Source: Anaerolineaceae bacterium
Lineage (GTDB): Bacteria > Chloroflexota > Anaerolineae > Aggregatilineales > Phototrophicaceae
Reading direction: 5' to 3'
DNA length: 63,787 bases
Assembly: GCA_007693385.1 (NCBI GenBank)
Contig: REDR01000046.1
Coordinates: forward strand, 1 to 63,787
The position numbers were made by a program, and so were the translations under genes. The notes under the pieces were generated by a model. It worked only from the letters and a program-made list of their open reading frames with translations, was not told the origin of the DNA and made no database searches. Below, one piece after another: positions 44,674 to 52,055 of the stretch (the first letter of the stretch is position 1; each line of letters opens with the position of its first letter).

Positions 44674-45873
44674 TTATTCGACGGGCGCGACCATCGGCGC
44701 GGCGCTACTGATGAAGCCGTTACGTTGCATGAAGCCCATCATGCGCTCCAACGCCGCCTCTATCGTCTCATAGCTGGCGGTGTAGCTCGCCCGCACGAAG
44801 CCGCGCCCGCTTTCGCCGAACGCGCCACCCGGGATCACCGCCACGCGGGATTCGCGCAGGAGCATCTCGCAGAATGTCTCGTCGTCCAGTCCGGTTGACT
44901 GCACGCTGGGGAAGGTGTAGAACGCGCCGCGTGGCTCGAAGCAGGTCAGCCCCATGCTGTTGAAGCCATCCACAATCAAGCGCCGTCTGCGGTCATATTG
45001 CTCGCGCATGTAAGCCACGTCGTCCTCACCGTGTATCAGCGCCTGCAACGCGGCGTATTGCCCCATCGTCGGCGCGGACATAATGAGATATTGATGCAGT
45101 TTACGCATCCCGGCCATGATCTCCGCCGGTGCGCTAGCGTAGCCGATGCGCCAGCCGGTCATCGCGTAGGATTTGCTCATGCCACTCAATAGGATGGTGC
45201 GCTCGTACATGCCGGGCAACGTGGCGAAGTTGATATGCTCCACGCCGTACACCAGACGCTCGTAAATCTCATCGGAAATCACCATCAGATCATGACGGCG
45301 GGCGACATCGGCCACCTGCTCCATGTGTTCGCGGGTGAGGATCGCGCCTGTCGGGTTGTTGGGGTAGCTGATGAGTATGGCTTTGGTGCGCTCTGTGACT
45401 TTCGCTTCCAGATCAGCGCCGGTCACCTGAAACTGATTTTCGACATACGTCGGCACGTTGACGGCCACGCCGCCCGCCATCTCGACGGCGGCGGCATTGG
45501 CGACGAAGCACGGCTCCACCACCAGCACCTCATCGCCCGGGTCGAGTATCGCCTTAAACGCCACGTACAGCCCCTCACTGACGCCCACCGTGACTAGCAC
45601 CTCTTTTTCCGCGTCGTAATCCAGCCCGTACAACCGCTTGATGTGGGCGCTGACCGCGCCGCGCAGTTCGATCAGGCCGGAATTATTGGTGTAGCCGGTG
45701 CGTCCGGCGTGCAGGGCGTCCACCCCCGCCTGCATGATGTGTTCTGGCGTGGTGAAATCCGGCTCGCCGATGCCTAGCGTCAGCACATCGTCCATCGTCG
45801 CGGCGATGTCGAAATAGCGGCGGATACCGGAAGGGCGCAGGTTTTGGGTGGCTTGTGATAGAAAACGGCTCAT
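44674..45873 (-). CDS. Class I/II PLP-dependent aminotransferase
   Basis: The 399-residue fold type I enzyme shows GIGEPDF (33-40), SYPNNPTGAI (169-178), the SDEIYERLVYG segment and the Schiff-base Lys234 in SGMSKSYAMTGWRIG. The Arg that binds the substrate carboxylate is in RGFVRASY. Its features fit aspartate/aromatic or PatA-type transaminases with broad amino acid range; an exact substrate cannot be assigned. Minus-strand single gene, divergent from the small Cys protein at 46126. Confidence 0.93.
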   Translation of the reverse strand: MSRFLSQATQNLRPSGIRRYFDIAATMDDVLTLGIGEPDFTTPEHIMQAGVDALHAGRTGYTNNSGLIELRGAVSAHIKRLYGLDYDAEKEVLVTVGVSEGLYVAFKAILDPGDEVLVVEPCFVANAAAVEMAGGVAVNVPTYVENQFQVTGADLEAKVTERTKAILISYPNNPTGAILTREHMEQVADVARRHDLMVISDEIYERLVYGVEHINFATLPGMYERTILLSGMSKSYAMTGWRIGYASAPAEIMAGMRKLHQYLIMSAPTMGQYAALQALIHGEDDVAYMREQYDRRRRLIVDGFNSMGLTCFEPRGAFYTFPSVQSTGLDDETFCEMLLRESRVAVIPGGAFGESGRGFVRASYTASYETIEAALERMMGFMQRNGFISSAAPMVAPVE

Positions 45874-46050
45874 GAGATGACCTTCACTCGTTTATTCAAT
45901 AGGCTGTTAAGTTCAAATTTCGTTCTGGCACGCGCTGATGTTGCGGGCGTCTGCCAACAGTCTCATTTGTATCATAGCCCGCCGTTTCCTGCATCGGGCA
46001 CGGTGCGCTAAAAACGGCGACTTCCGCCGACACAGTGTACGAAACGACGG

Positions 46051-46080
46051 TTACGCCCGCGCTATCAGTGGCGTTATAAT
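46051..46080 (+). promoter_or_regulatory. Promoter for the small Cys protein
   Basis: TTACGC (46051-46056), 18 bases and a perfect TATAAT (46075-46080). Transcription would start near 46087, supporting the ATG at 46126 rather than the GTG at 46087. Confidence 0.5.
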
Positions 46081-46125
46081 CGCCGGGTGACCTTCTACAC
46101 ATCTCAGCGACGAAAGGCCGCGCCG

Positions 46126-46419
46126 ATGATTGCCATTACATTTGACATCCAATTGACCGGAGACGACGCCGACCCCGATTCCGCATGGCTTGACCCTTAC
46201 GAACGCGACATTCTGCTTGACCATACCCGCGCCCAGATCACCGCGCACGTACAACGCGCCCTCACCGGCATGACCTGCGCCACGCACGGTCAACCGCCCG
46301 CCGTGACCATCAGCGGCACATACGACGCCAGCACCGAGACGCTCGACATCAGTTATGATGTGCAAACCTGTTGTCAGATTTTCCTCCTGCATTGCGTCAG
46401 CGCGTTGAACCGACGCTGA
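46126..46419 (+). CDS. Small Cys-containing protein of unknown function
   Basis: The 97-residue protein begins at an ATG with GAAAGG 9 bases before it. It is a beta-strand-rich acidic protein with Cys in MTCATHGQPP and the cluster VQTCCQIFLLHCV. The Cys-x-x-His motif and the CC pair could bind a metal. No family is recognised. It stands alone between the aminotransferase promoter region and the terminator of the convergent gene at 46595. Confidence 0.6.
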   Translation: MIAITFDIQLTGDDADPDSAWLDPYERDILLDHTRAQITAHVQRALTGMTCATHGQPPAVTISGTYDASTETLDISYDVQTCCQIFLLHCVSALNRR

Positions 46420-46439
46420 CACAACCGGCAGATCAGACC

Positions 46440-46473
46440 AACAAAAAACCCCGCACCATGACCGGTACGGGGT
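46440..46473 (-). terminator. Rho-independent terminator of the 108-residue gene
   Basis: On the minus strand ACCCCGTACC (46473-46464) pairs with GGTGCGGGGT (46457-46448) with one wobble, followed by TTTTTTGTT. It fits the end of the transcript from 46921 to 46595 and lies close to the convergent 46419 stop. Confidence 0.8.
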
Positions 46474-46594
46474 GTGTCTCTCAAAACAATCTGTGTAATA
46501 ACACTTTTTGCGTCTTCACAGAAAATTTAACTTAGGCTCATTTTATACCCATTTCCGCGCCCGCGCAAGGGTAACTTTCAAATGAGATTCAGCT

Positions 46595-46921
46595 TTAGCC
46601 CAGTTCGACACCATCACGGGGAATCTGGTTGTAGTCGCCGGTGCGTAGCAGACGGTTGATGTACGGGTTACGCAGGATCGGCATTTCGACTATCTCGCCA
46701 TCGCGCTCTAACACCACGATGTAAACCGAAACCGAGCGCATACCGGCGAAGTCGCGTTTTTCGACGTAGACATCACGTTGCATCTGCCAGCCACGACTAA
46801 TCATCGTCAGCAAAGCATCGCCGCCCGCGTAGGACTCACTGCCCGGATGCCAGTGCTGGGTTACGTCCATATAGTCCATGTGATAATTCGGTGAGGGCTT
46901 GATGTTGTCATCAGTAGCCAT
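46595..46921 (-). CDS. Conserved-looking small protein of unknown function
   Basis: The 108 residues have a short N-terminal tail rich in Asp, Pro, Tyr and His (NYHMDYMDVTQHWHPGSES), then strand/helix patterns GGDALLTMISRGWQMQRDVYVEKRDF and RSVSVYIVVLERDGEIVEMPILRNPYINR. AAAGGAG precedes the ATG by 12 bases and a strong terminator follows, so it is a real monocistronic gene. No motif suggests a function. Confidence 0.7.
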   Translation of the reverse strand: MATDDNIKPSPNYHMDYMDVTQHWHPGSESYAGGDALLTMISRGWQMQRDVYVEKRDFAGMRSVSVYIVVLERDGEIVEMPILRNPYINRLLRTGDYNQIPRDGVELG

Positions 46922-47035
46922 GATTTAAGAAGCTCCTTTTATAACGTTAATTTTCGTATATCGGGGATAAACTATACATATAGGGGTACAGCACCCGCCA
47001 AGCCTATTATAACGCATAACCTTTAGCCTGTGTAT

Positions 47036-47063
47036 TTAACGCCGCGTTAAGCCCTGATACAAT
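47036..47063 (+). promoter_or_regulatory. Possible asnS promoter
   Basis: TTAACG (47036-47041), a 16-base spacer and TACAAT (47058-47063), about 55 bases before the GTG start. Confidence 0.35.
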
Positions 47064-47117
47064 GACCGCCAGATCAAAATAAACAGAGAGTCCATCCCGA
47101 CGAGGAGACAAAACACA

Positions 47118-48455
47118 GTGACACCGATCATCACCATTCAGCAGATGGGGCAATACGAAGGCCAGACCGTCAGCTTACGCGGCTGGGTTTATAATCGCAC
47201 CGGCAAAGGCCGCCTGCACTTCATCAAGCTACGCGACGGCACCGGCATCGCGCAGTGTGTCGCCTTCAAGAAGGAATTGCCGGAAGACCAGTTCGAGGCG
47301 GCTAAAGCGCTCACACAAGAGTCGGCGATCATCGTCACCGGCACCGTCCGCAAGGACGAACGCGCCCCCGGCATCCCCGGCGGCTACGAGCTGGGCTTGT
47401 CGTCTTTGCAGGTTATCCAGCAGGCCGAAGACTACCCGATCACGCCCAAAGAACACGGCACGGAGTTCTTGATGGACAATCGCCATCTGTGGCTACGTTC
47501 CAGCCGTCAATGGGCGATCTTGCGGATACGGGCGACGATCATCCGCGCCATGCGTGGCTGGCTGGATAGCAACGGCTATTTGCTGGTCGATACGCCGATC
47601 ATCACGCCATCGGCGGGTGAAGATACCACCAGCCTATTTGAACTCGATTACCATGACGAGGTGGCCTATCTCGCGCAGACCGGCCAGCTTTACAACGAGG
47701 CCAATGCCGCCGCTTTCGGTAAGGTCTATTGTTTCGGCCCGACGTTCCGCGCCGAGAAATCCAAGACGCGCCGCCACCTGATGGAATTCTGGATGCTAGA
47801 GCCGGAAATGGCGTTCTTCTCGCTGGAAGACCTGATGGAAGTCGAGGAACAACTGGTCGCCCACACCATCCAGACTGTACTGGCCGAACATCGCGCCGAG
47901 CTAGAACTGCTGGAACGCGACACCGCCCGCTTGGAGAAGGCGATCCCGCCTTTCCCGCGCATCAGCTACGATGAGGCCGTCGAGCGTCTGGCGAAATTGC
48001 GCGAAGAAACCGACGATCCAGAGCAAAAAGAGCTTCTCAAGCTGGAATGGGGCGAGGACTTCGGAAGCCCGCACGAGACCGCCATCGCCGAGATGTTCGA
48101 GAAGCCGGTTTTCGTCTATCACTTCCCCAGCGAAGCCAAAGCGTTTTATATGCAACCGGTTGAAGGCCGCCCCGAAGTATGCCGCAGTGTGGACTTACTC
48201 GCGCCGGAAGGCTACGGCGAAGTCACCGGCGGGAGCGAGCGCATCCATGATGAGGCGCTCCTGCTACAGAAGATCGCCGAGCATAAGCTCCCCGTCGAGA
48301 ATTACAAGTGGTATATCGAATTGCGGCGCTTCGGTAGCGTGCCGCATGGCGGCTTCGGGCTGGGGTTGGAGCGCACCGTCGCGTGGATTTGCGGCCTGCA
48401 ACACATCCGCGAGACGATCCCGTACCCGCGTATGCTCAACCGCAAATACCCGTAA
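47118..48455 (+). CDS. asnS: Asparaginyl-tRNA synthetase
   Basis: The 445-residue class IIb synthetase has an N-terminal OB-fold anticodon domain (SLRGWVYNRTGKGRLHFIKLRDGTG), class II motif 2 (TFRAEKSKTRRHLMEFWMLEPEMAF) and motif 3 (GFGLGLERTVAWICG). The HLMEFWMLEPEMAF form is characteristic of AsnRS rather than AspRS. It charges tRNA-Asn in the cytosol. The start is a GTG with GAGGAG 10 bases before it. It has its own promoter region and a large palindrome after the stop. Confidence 0.94.
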   Translation: MTPIITIQQMGQYEGQTVSLRGWVYNRTGKGRLHFIKLRDGTGIAQCVAFKKELPEDQFEAAKALTQESAIIVTGTVRKDERAPGIPGGYELGLSSLQVIQQAEDYPITPKEHGTEFLMDNRHLWLRSSRQWAILRIRATIIRAMRGWLDSNGYLLVDTPIITPSAGEDTTSLFELDYHDEVAYLAQTGQLYNEANAAAFGKVYCFGPTFRAEKSKTRRHLMEFWMLEPEMAFFSLEDLMEVEEQLVAHTIQTVLAEHRAELELLERDTARLEKAIPPFPRISYDEAVERLAKLREETDDPEQKELLKLEWGEDFGSPHETAIAEMFEKPVFVYHFPSEAKAFYMQPVEGRPEVCRSVDLLAPEGYGEVTGGSERIHDEALLLQKIAEHKLPVENYKWYIELRRFGSVPHGGFGLGLERTVAWICGLQHIRETIPYPRMLNRKYP

Positions 48456-48506
48456 TCCTTCACCCTGAACCCCTCCTGTGGAGAGGGACTTTAAAACGTG
48501 GTTATC

Positions 48507-48542
48507 TCCCCTTCTCCCGGCGTAGCGTTTGGGAGAAGGGGA
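48507..48542. repeat. 12-base inverted repeat between convergent genes
   Basis: TCCCCTTCTCCC (48507-48518) is the exact inverse of GGGAGAAGGGGA (48531-48542). It lies between asnS and a convergent GNAT gene and may terminate both. It resembles small dispersed palindromes found in many genomes. Confidence 0.7.
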
Positions 48543-48590
48543 TGAGGGCAGGACGCAACATCAACATTGCGCCCACCGCCCCGATATGTA

Positions 48591-49073
48591 TTAAACAAAC
48601 GTCTTGGTCAACCAGCAGATGGCCGGTGTCGGCTGACGGGCGCGGAAGTCCACCGCCTGCACCGTGCCGGTGATGGCATAGCCCGCGCCGACGAAGTACG
48701 CCACCTGTTTCGCCGTCCGCACCCGCGCCCCGACGCACCCCCGCGCCATCGCTTTTTCTTCCGCCATCTGGAGCAAGCGCCGCCCGATGCCGCGTCCGCG
48801 CAGTGGCTCGCCCACCCACAGCATATCAACCACCAGATGATCCCCCGCGATCCACGCCGAGATACCGGCCACGACATCGCCTTCGATGTCGTCTAAGCTG
48901 ATGTCTAGCGGTTGCGCGTTGGCCGGTGGCCGTTCGATGTGGGGCACGACTTCGCGCAGTTGCCGCGCTAGATATTTGCGATAGTCCGGGTCCGGCTCGT
49001 CCGTCAGGTTGAACTGGTAGCTCCCGCTATATCGCCCTTGCAGTTCCGCGATCCCTACAATTTTGGCACTCAT
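48591..49073 (-). CDS. GNAT-family N-acetyltransferase
   Basis: The 160 residues show the GNAT core: VAGISAWIAGDHLVVDMLWVGEPLRGRGIGRRLLQMAEEKAMARG, with the acetyl-CoA motif GRGIGRR at the start of helix 3, and VAYFVGAGYAITGT at the end. The acceptor substrate is unknown. I chose the ATG at 49073; a TTG two codons upstream is also possible. It converges with asnS. Confidence 0.87.
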   Translation of the reverse strand: MSAKIVGIAELQGRYSGSYQFNLTDEPDPDYRKYLARQLREVVPHIERPPANAQPLDISLDDIEGDVVAGISAWIAGDHLVVDMLWVGEPLRGRGIGRRLLQMAEEKAMARGCVGARVRTAKQVAYFVGAGYAITGTVQAVDFRARQPTPAICWLTKTFV

Positions 49074-49129
49074 AATCAAGTGTTCACCCTCATGTATTTT
49101 AGAACATCATAACGATGTGTGTTGTCCGT

Positions 49130-50140
49130 TTATGATTGCGGCGCGTCAGTTCGCGCCAGATATGCTTTCAACTCCACCATGCGCTCCGCGATGATGCCGC
49201 CTACTTTGTCGCGCAGGTGCGGGTGACGCGCATTACCGGCGATCCACCGGCACGACGCCACATGCCGCGCCATCACGAAAACGTCCAGATAGGGCCGCTG
49301 TGCTTCCGCCTGTGGCCGCGCTTTGACGTAGCCGCGCCACAGCGCCTCGCGGATCGCTTGCGCCCGCGATGTCGTCCGCGCCAGCCAGATGATCGGCGTC
49401 AGGTCGTACAGATAGTAGCCATACGCGCATTCGTCGAAGTCCACAATGCCCACGCCGTCATCGCGCTCACTGAAGATCAGATTCTTAGCGATCAAATCCC
49501 CGTGAATCAGGCCGAACGCCTCCGCCGATTCGCCCAGCGCGTCCATCGTCACCGCGATGCGCTCCGTCGCCCGTTCCATCAGCGCGACGGCCAGCGCGTC
49601 GAAGTGCGCCCGCCCCGCGCCCGGATCGTACATGCCGCCCGCGCCGAATAACCCGCGCCAGTCCAGACGCGGGCGGATGAAGTCCGCATCCGGCGTGAAC
49701 TGCGCTGAGATGTCGTGCAGGCGGGCGATTTGCTCGCCGATGCGCTCGATGTCGGCGATGCTCAGCGCGTCGAGAGGGCGCGTTTCGCCTTCCAGCCACG
49801 TCGTCGCCGTGCAATAGACCGCGCCTTCCATGCCGCGCAATGCGCCGCCGTAGATGTCGCCCACCGGATGCGGCACGCGCACGCCACCCGCCGCCAGCCA
49901 GTTCATCCACGTTTGCGCGCTGGCGATCCACTGCGGCGGACGGTAGCCCGGACGATGCACGCGGATCGCGTAATTGCCGTCCGGCGTCTGTGCCCGGAAT
50001 ACCGCGTTGTTGGTATAGGCGATCAGCCGCAAATCCTGCAAGGTGAAATCCCACACGCCCGCCGCTTCTTCGGCCAATCCGCGCATGGCGGCGACCTGTT
50101 CTTCGTATGTTTGCTGATAGAATGTTGTCGTTCCCGACAT
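49130..50140 (-). CDS. Aminoglycoside phosphotransferase-like kinase
   Basis: The 336-residue protein is an APH/choline-kinase fold. Brenner's motif is IHGDLIAKNLIF with catalytic Asp215, and the metal-binding DFDEC follows. The N-lobe has AIRVHRPGY with a likely ATP Lys/Arg variant. It is closest in type to homoserine kinase II/ethanolamine-kinase-like proteins that act on small metabolites; antibiotic resistance should not be assumed. The ATG at 50140 has GGCGGGG before it. An open frame extends to 50257, but a terminator at 50216-50248 lies inside that extension, which argues against the longer start. Confidence 0.85.
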   Translation of the reverse strand: MSGTTTFYQQTYEEQVAAMRGLAEEAAGVWDFTLQDLRLIAYTNNAVFRAQTPDGNYAIRVHRPGYRPPQWIASAQTWMNWLAAGGVRVPHPVGDIYGGALRGMEGAVYCTATTWLEGETRPLDALSIADIERIGEQIARLHDISAQFTPDADFIRPRLDWRGLFGAGGMYDPGAGRAHFDALAVALMERATERIAVTMDALGESAEAFGLIHGDLIAKNLIFSERDDGVGIVDFDECAYGYYLYDLTPIIWLARTTSRAQAIREALWRGYVKARPQAEAQRPYLDVFVMARHVASCRWIAGNARHPHLRDKVGGIIAERMVELKAYLARTDAPQS

Positions 50141-50215
50141 TTGCCCCGCCTTTATGCGTTTCGCGTTCGTAACGCTTATACGTTTCACGTTCAATCGTCG
50201 TTTCGGCTTCTGCAC

Positions 50216-50248
50216 AAAAAAAGCCACGTCGCTTATCTGCGCGTGGCT
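50216..50248 (-). terminator. Strong terminator of the small transcription unit
   Basis: On the minus strand AGCCACG (50248-50242) pairs with CGTGGCT (50228-50222), followed by seven T. It lies 35 bases after the stop of the small ORF at 50284. Confidence 0.85.
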
Positions 50249-50283
50249 GTTTGTCATTCTCGCTTGTGCGGGACGGCATCATC

Positions 50284-50460
50284 TCATGGAATTGACGCGG
50301 CCTCGATAGTGACGGGAATCACAAGAACAGTCACGCGGAAAGGGTGCTTAGGGTGGCGCACGTCCGCGACTGCCGTATTCCCGATATACATTGAGGGGAG
50401 CGGAGTCGTTCTAACGGTGACGCGAATCGCCCATAACAACCATTGGAAGTCCTGTGCCAT
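50284..50460 (-). CDS. Small ORF of 58 residues in a complete transcription unit
   Basis: The ORF starts MAQDFQWLLWAIRVTV and ends VIPVTIEAASIP. It has the repeated pattern RVTVxxxP and PVTI, which suggests a beta-type fold. It lacks its own ribosome site. It overlaps the preceding 28-residue ORF in another frame. Removing one base from the GGG run at 50430-50432 would join both into a single 70-residue protein with a strong ribosome site. So this may be a frameshifted gene, a programmed frameshift, or two coupled ORFs. Promoter at 50571-50600 and terminator at 50216-50248 frame the unit. I recognise no family. Confidence 0.45.
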   Translation of the reverse strand: MAQDFQWLLWAIRVTVRTTPLPSMYIGNTAVADVRHPKHPFRVTVLVIPVTIEAASIP

Positions 50461-50497
50461 TCAGTTTTGCGCTTGCCAGCCGGATTTGATCGCTCAT
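50411..50497 (-). CDS. Small ORF of 28 residues with strong ribosome site
   Basis: The ATG at 50497 follows TGGAGG by 7 bases, the best ribosome site in the region. The product reads MSDQIRLASAKLNGTG and then LPMVVMGDSRHR. It is probably the N-terminal part of the gene completed by the ORF at 50284 after a frameshift, rather than a peptide in its own right. Confidence 0.45.
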   Translation of the reverse strand: MSDQIRLASAKLNGTGLPMVVMGDSRHR

Positions 50498-50570
50498 CCG
50501 TATACCTCCATTAGTCGTTAGGGTTTTTTCACCGAAATATGACGAAAATATAATATTTTCAACACGCAGA

Positions 50571-50600
50571 ACTATATCACGTAAAACGCGGGATTGTCAA
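50571..50600 (-). promoter_or_regulatory. Strong sigma70-type promoter, minus strand
   Basis: TTGACA (50600-50595), 18 bases and TATAGT (50576-50571). The AT-rich leader contains a perfect palindrome GAAAATAT-A-ATATTTTC (50544-50560) that could bind a regulator. It drives the small ORFs at 50284-50497. Confidence 0.65.
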
Positions 50601-50696
50601 TAACCGGCGCGTTCGGACATTCGAGCGCGTTTCAATGTTTTGGCGATGCGATAAATCGGGCGCGATTCATCGTGAATGCAATGCAAACGAAAATCT

Positions 50697-50720
50697 GTAG
50701 GGGCGTAGCGCCCCACGCTC
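50697..50720. repeat. Dispersed palindrome copy
   Basis: GTAGGGGCGTAGCGCCCCACGCTC fits the family. This copy lies in an intergenic stretch between two divergent promoters, not next to a stop codon. Confidence 0.65.
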
Positions 50721-50746
50721 GTTAATCAGCACAGGTCAGCACAGGA

Positions 50747-50775
50747 TTGAAATGTACCGGCGGGCACGTTATAAT
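50747..50775 (+). promoter_or_regulatory. Strong promoter upstream of the structured leader
   Basis: TTGAAA (50747-50752), a 17-base spacer and perfect TATAAT (50770-50775). GGCAC/GTGCC flanks the -10 as an inverted repeat. Transcription would begin near 50782. Confidence 0.65.
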
Positions 50776-50785
50776 TGTGCCGTAA

Positions 50786-50954
50786 GGGGTCACAAGAGGC
50801 CAGTAATCAAGCTGGTTCATCTGATGACCGTATCATCCGGGAGGATGGCGTGTTATGTACATCAGAATGTATATCAAAAGACCATGACCCCCGCACACGT
50901 TGTCAGCGGAGCGCGAACGGTGCTACAATGAGCTTATCAGGTGGCTTAATGGTA
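50786..50954 (+). ncRNA. Candidate structured 5' leader or small RNA
   Basis: The segment can fold into a row of helices. They are GGTCA/TGACC (50788-50792 with 50825-50829) enclosing CCAG/CTGG, CATCC-GGGA-GGATG with a GNRA-type loop (50834-50847), ATGTACAT-CAGA-ATGTATAT (50855-50874) and CTAC-AAT-GAGC with GCTT-AATG-GTAG (50923-50953). It starts just after a strong promoter and lies about 100 bases before the next gene. No long ORF fits: a 72-codon frame at 50775-50993 would start inside the -10. Known riboswitch cores such as GEMM, SAM or TPP are not recognised. It may be a leader controlling the GNAT-like and ATPase genes. Confidence 0.4.
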
Positions 50955-51056
50955 GCGATTGACGTTGAACGAAAAGCGCGACTCTCAGATTGATAAGGAT
51001 GATCGGTGCGTGTGCGGTGGTCTGTTTGCGAACGCCCGTATGGATGGCAGAGGCTA

Positions 51057-52046
51057 ATGACCATGACGAACCGTGATACCGACACCCGCGCCTGCACGCT
51101 GGTTGATATTCCGTTGATCCGGCGCATCAGCGATGATGTAGCCGTGCTGGATACCGAAGTCGAATACACCCGCGACCTTTACGGCCCGGGCGGGGCGATT
51201 TTGTCCAGCTTGCTACTGCCACATCGCCACGCTTTCACGTTCATCTCGCGTGTCGGTGATGAGCAAGCGGTAGGCCATTTCCGCCTGCGCGAGCCGGAAG
51301 GCGTCGCCCATATCGTCTACATCGCGCCGACCATCCGCCCGCAGGACGATGACACCGCATGGTTGCATGTGTTCGATGCGATGGCGCGGGAGGCCGGACG
51401 CCACGACGCGCAAGTGCTGATCGGCGAAGTCGGTGAAGATGATCCGCTTTTCGAGACGATGCGCCATAGCGGTTTTGCGGTGTACGCCCGTCAACAAATC
51501 TGGCGGCGTCCGCCCGGCGAATACGTCTGTCTGGAGCCGCAGGTGATACTAGCCGCCGCGCAAGAGACCGATCTCGGCGCGATTCAAGGGCTGGTGGCGC
51601 GTGTCGTGCCCAAAATGCTTCATCCGTTCATCGTCCCTACCGGCTTACAACCGGGCTGGGTTTACTATCGAGGCGGGCGCTTGATGGCTTACATCTCCGT
51701 GAGCAAAGGCCGTCATGGGGTGTACCTGACGCCGTTCATCGACCCGCAAGCCATGCCGCAAGCACCGGCGATTTTTCATGATCTAATACAGAACATACAG
51801 GGGAACGGTAAACTACCGTTGTACGTACAGGTTCGCCGCTATCACGAGTGGCTACACACGCCGCTACACGGGCTGGGCTTCGTGCCGGGACCGCCGCAGG
51901 CGTTGATGGTGCGCCACATTAAAGCGATTGTGCGGCAACCGAAATTCGCGCTGGCGAAGAAATCTTTCCGCGTCGTGCCTAATCTGGTCACGATGGGAGA
52001 ACCGCCAGACGATTATGACCGTGATCTAACCCTGCTGAGTAGTTAA
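51057..52046 (+). CDS. GNAT-like protein upstream of the R3H ATPase
   Basis: The 329-residue protein resembles a tandem acetyltransferase: LVDIPLIRRISDDVAVLDTEVEYTRD, then AFTFISRVGDEQAVGHFRLREPEGVAHIVYIAP and a second half VILAAAQETDLGAIQGLVARVV ... GKLPLYVQVRRYHEWLHTPLHGLGF. The acetyl-CoA motif is not well kept, so it may not be catalytic. AGAGG lies before the ATG at 51057 and at better spacing before the in-frame ATG at 51063, so either may be used. It is 9 bases upstream of the ATPase and probably coupled with it. Confidence 0.65.
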   Translation: MTMTNRDTDTRACTLVDIPLIRRISDDVAVLDTEVEYTRDLYGPGGAILSSLLLPHRHAFTFISRVGDEQAVGHFRLREPEGVAHIVYIAPTIRPQDDDTAWLHVFDAMAREAGRHDAQVLIGEVGEDDPLFETMRHSGFAVYARQQIWRRPPGEYVCLEPQVILAAAQETDLGAIQGLVARVVPKMLHPFIVPTGLQPGWVYYRGGRLMAYISVSKGRHGVYLTPFIDPQAMPQAPAIFHDLIQNIQGNGKLPLYVQVRRYHEWLHTPLHGLGFVPGPPQALMVRHIKAIVRQPKFALAKKSFRVVPNLVTMGEPPDDYDRDLTLLSS

Positions 52047-52055
52047 AGGGATTTT

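Noticed and set aside
49715-50521. Plus-strand frame of 268 codons across the kinase gene and the small unit
   Set aside because: It crosses the phosphotransferase gene, the terminator and the small transcription unit, and has no start signals.
50941-50960. D-arm-like TTAATGGTAG element
   Set aside because: It is part of a hairpin in the leader; no T arm or acceptor stem follows.
50775-50993. Plus-strand frame of 72 codons
   Set aside because: It would start at the edge of the promoter -10 and its sequence is better explained by paired RNA stems; no ribosome site.
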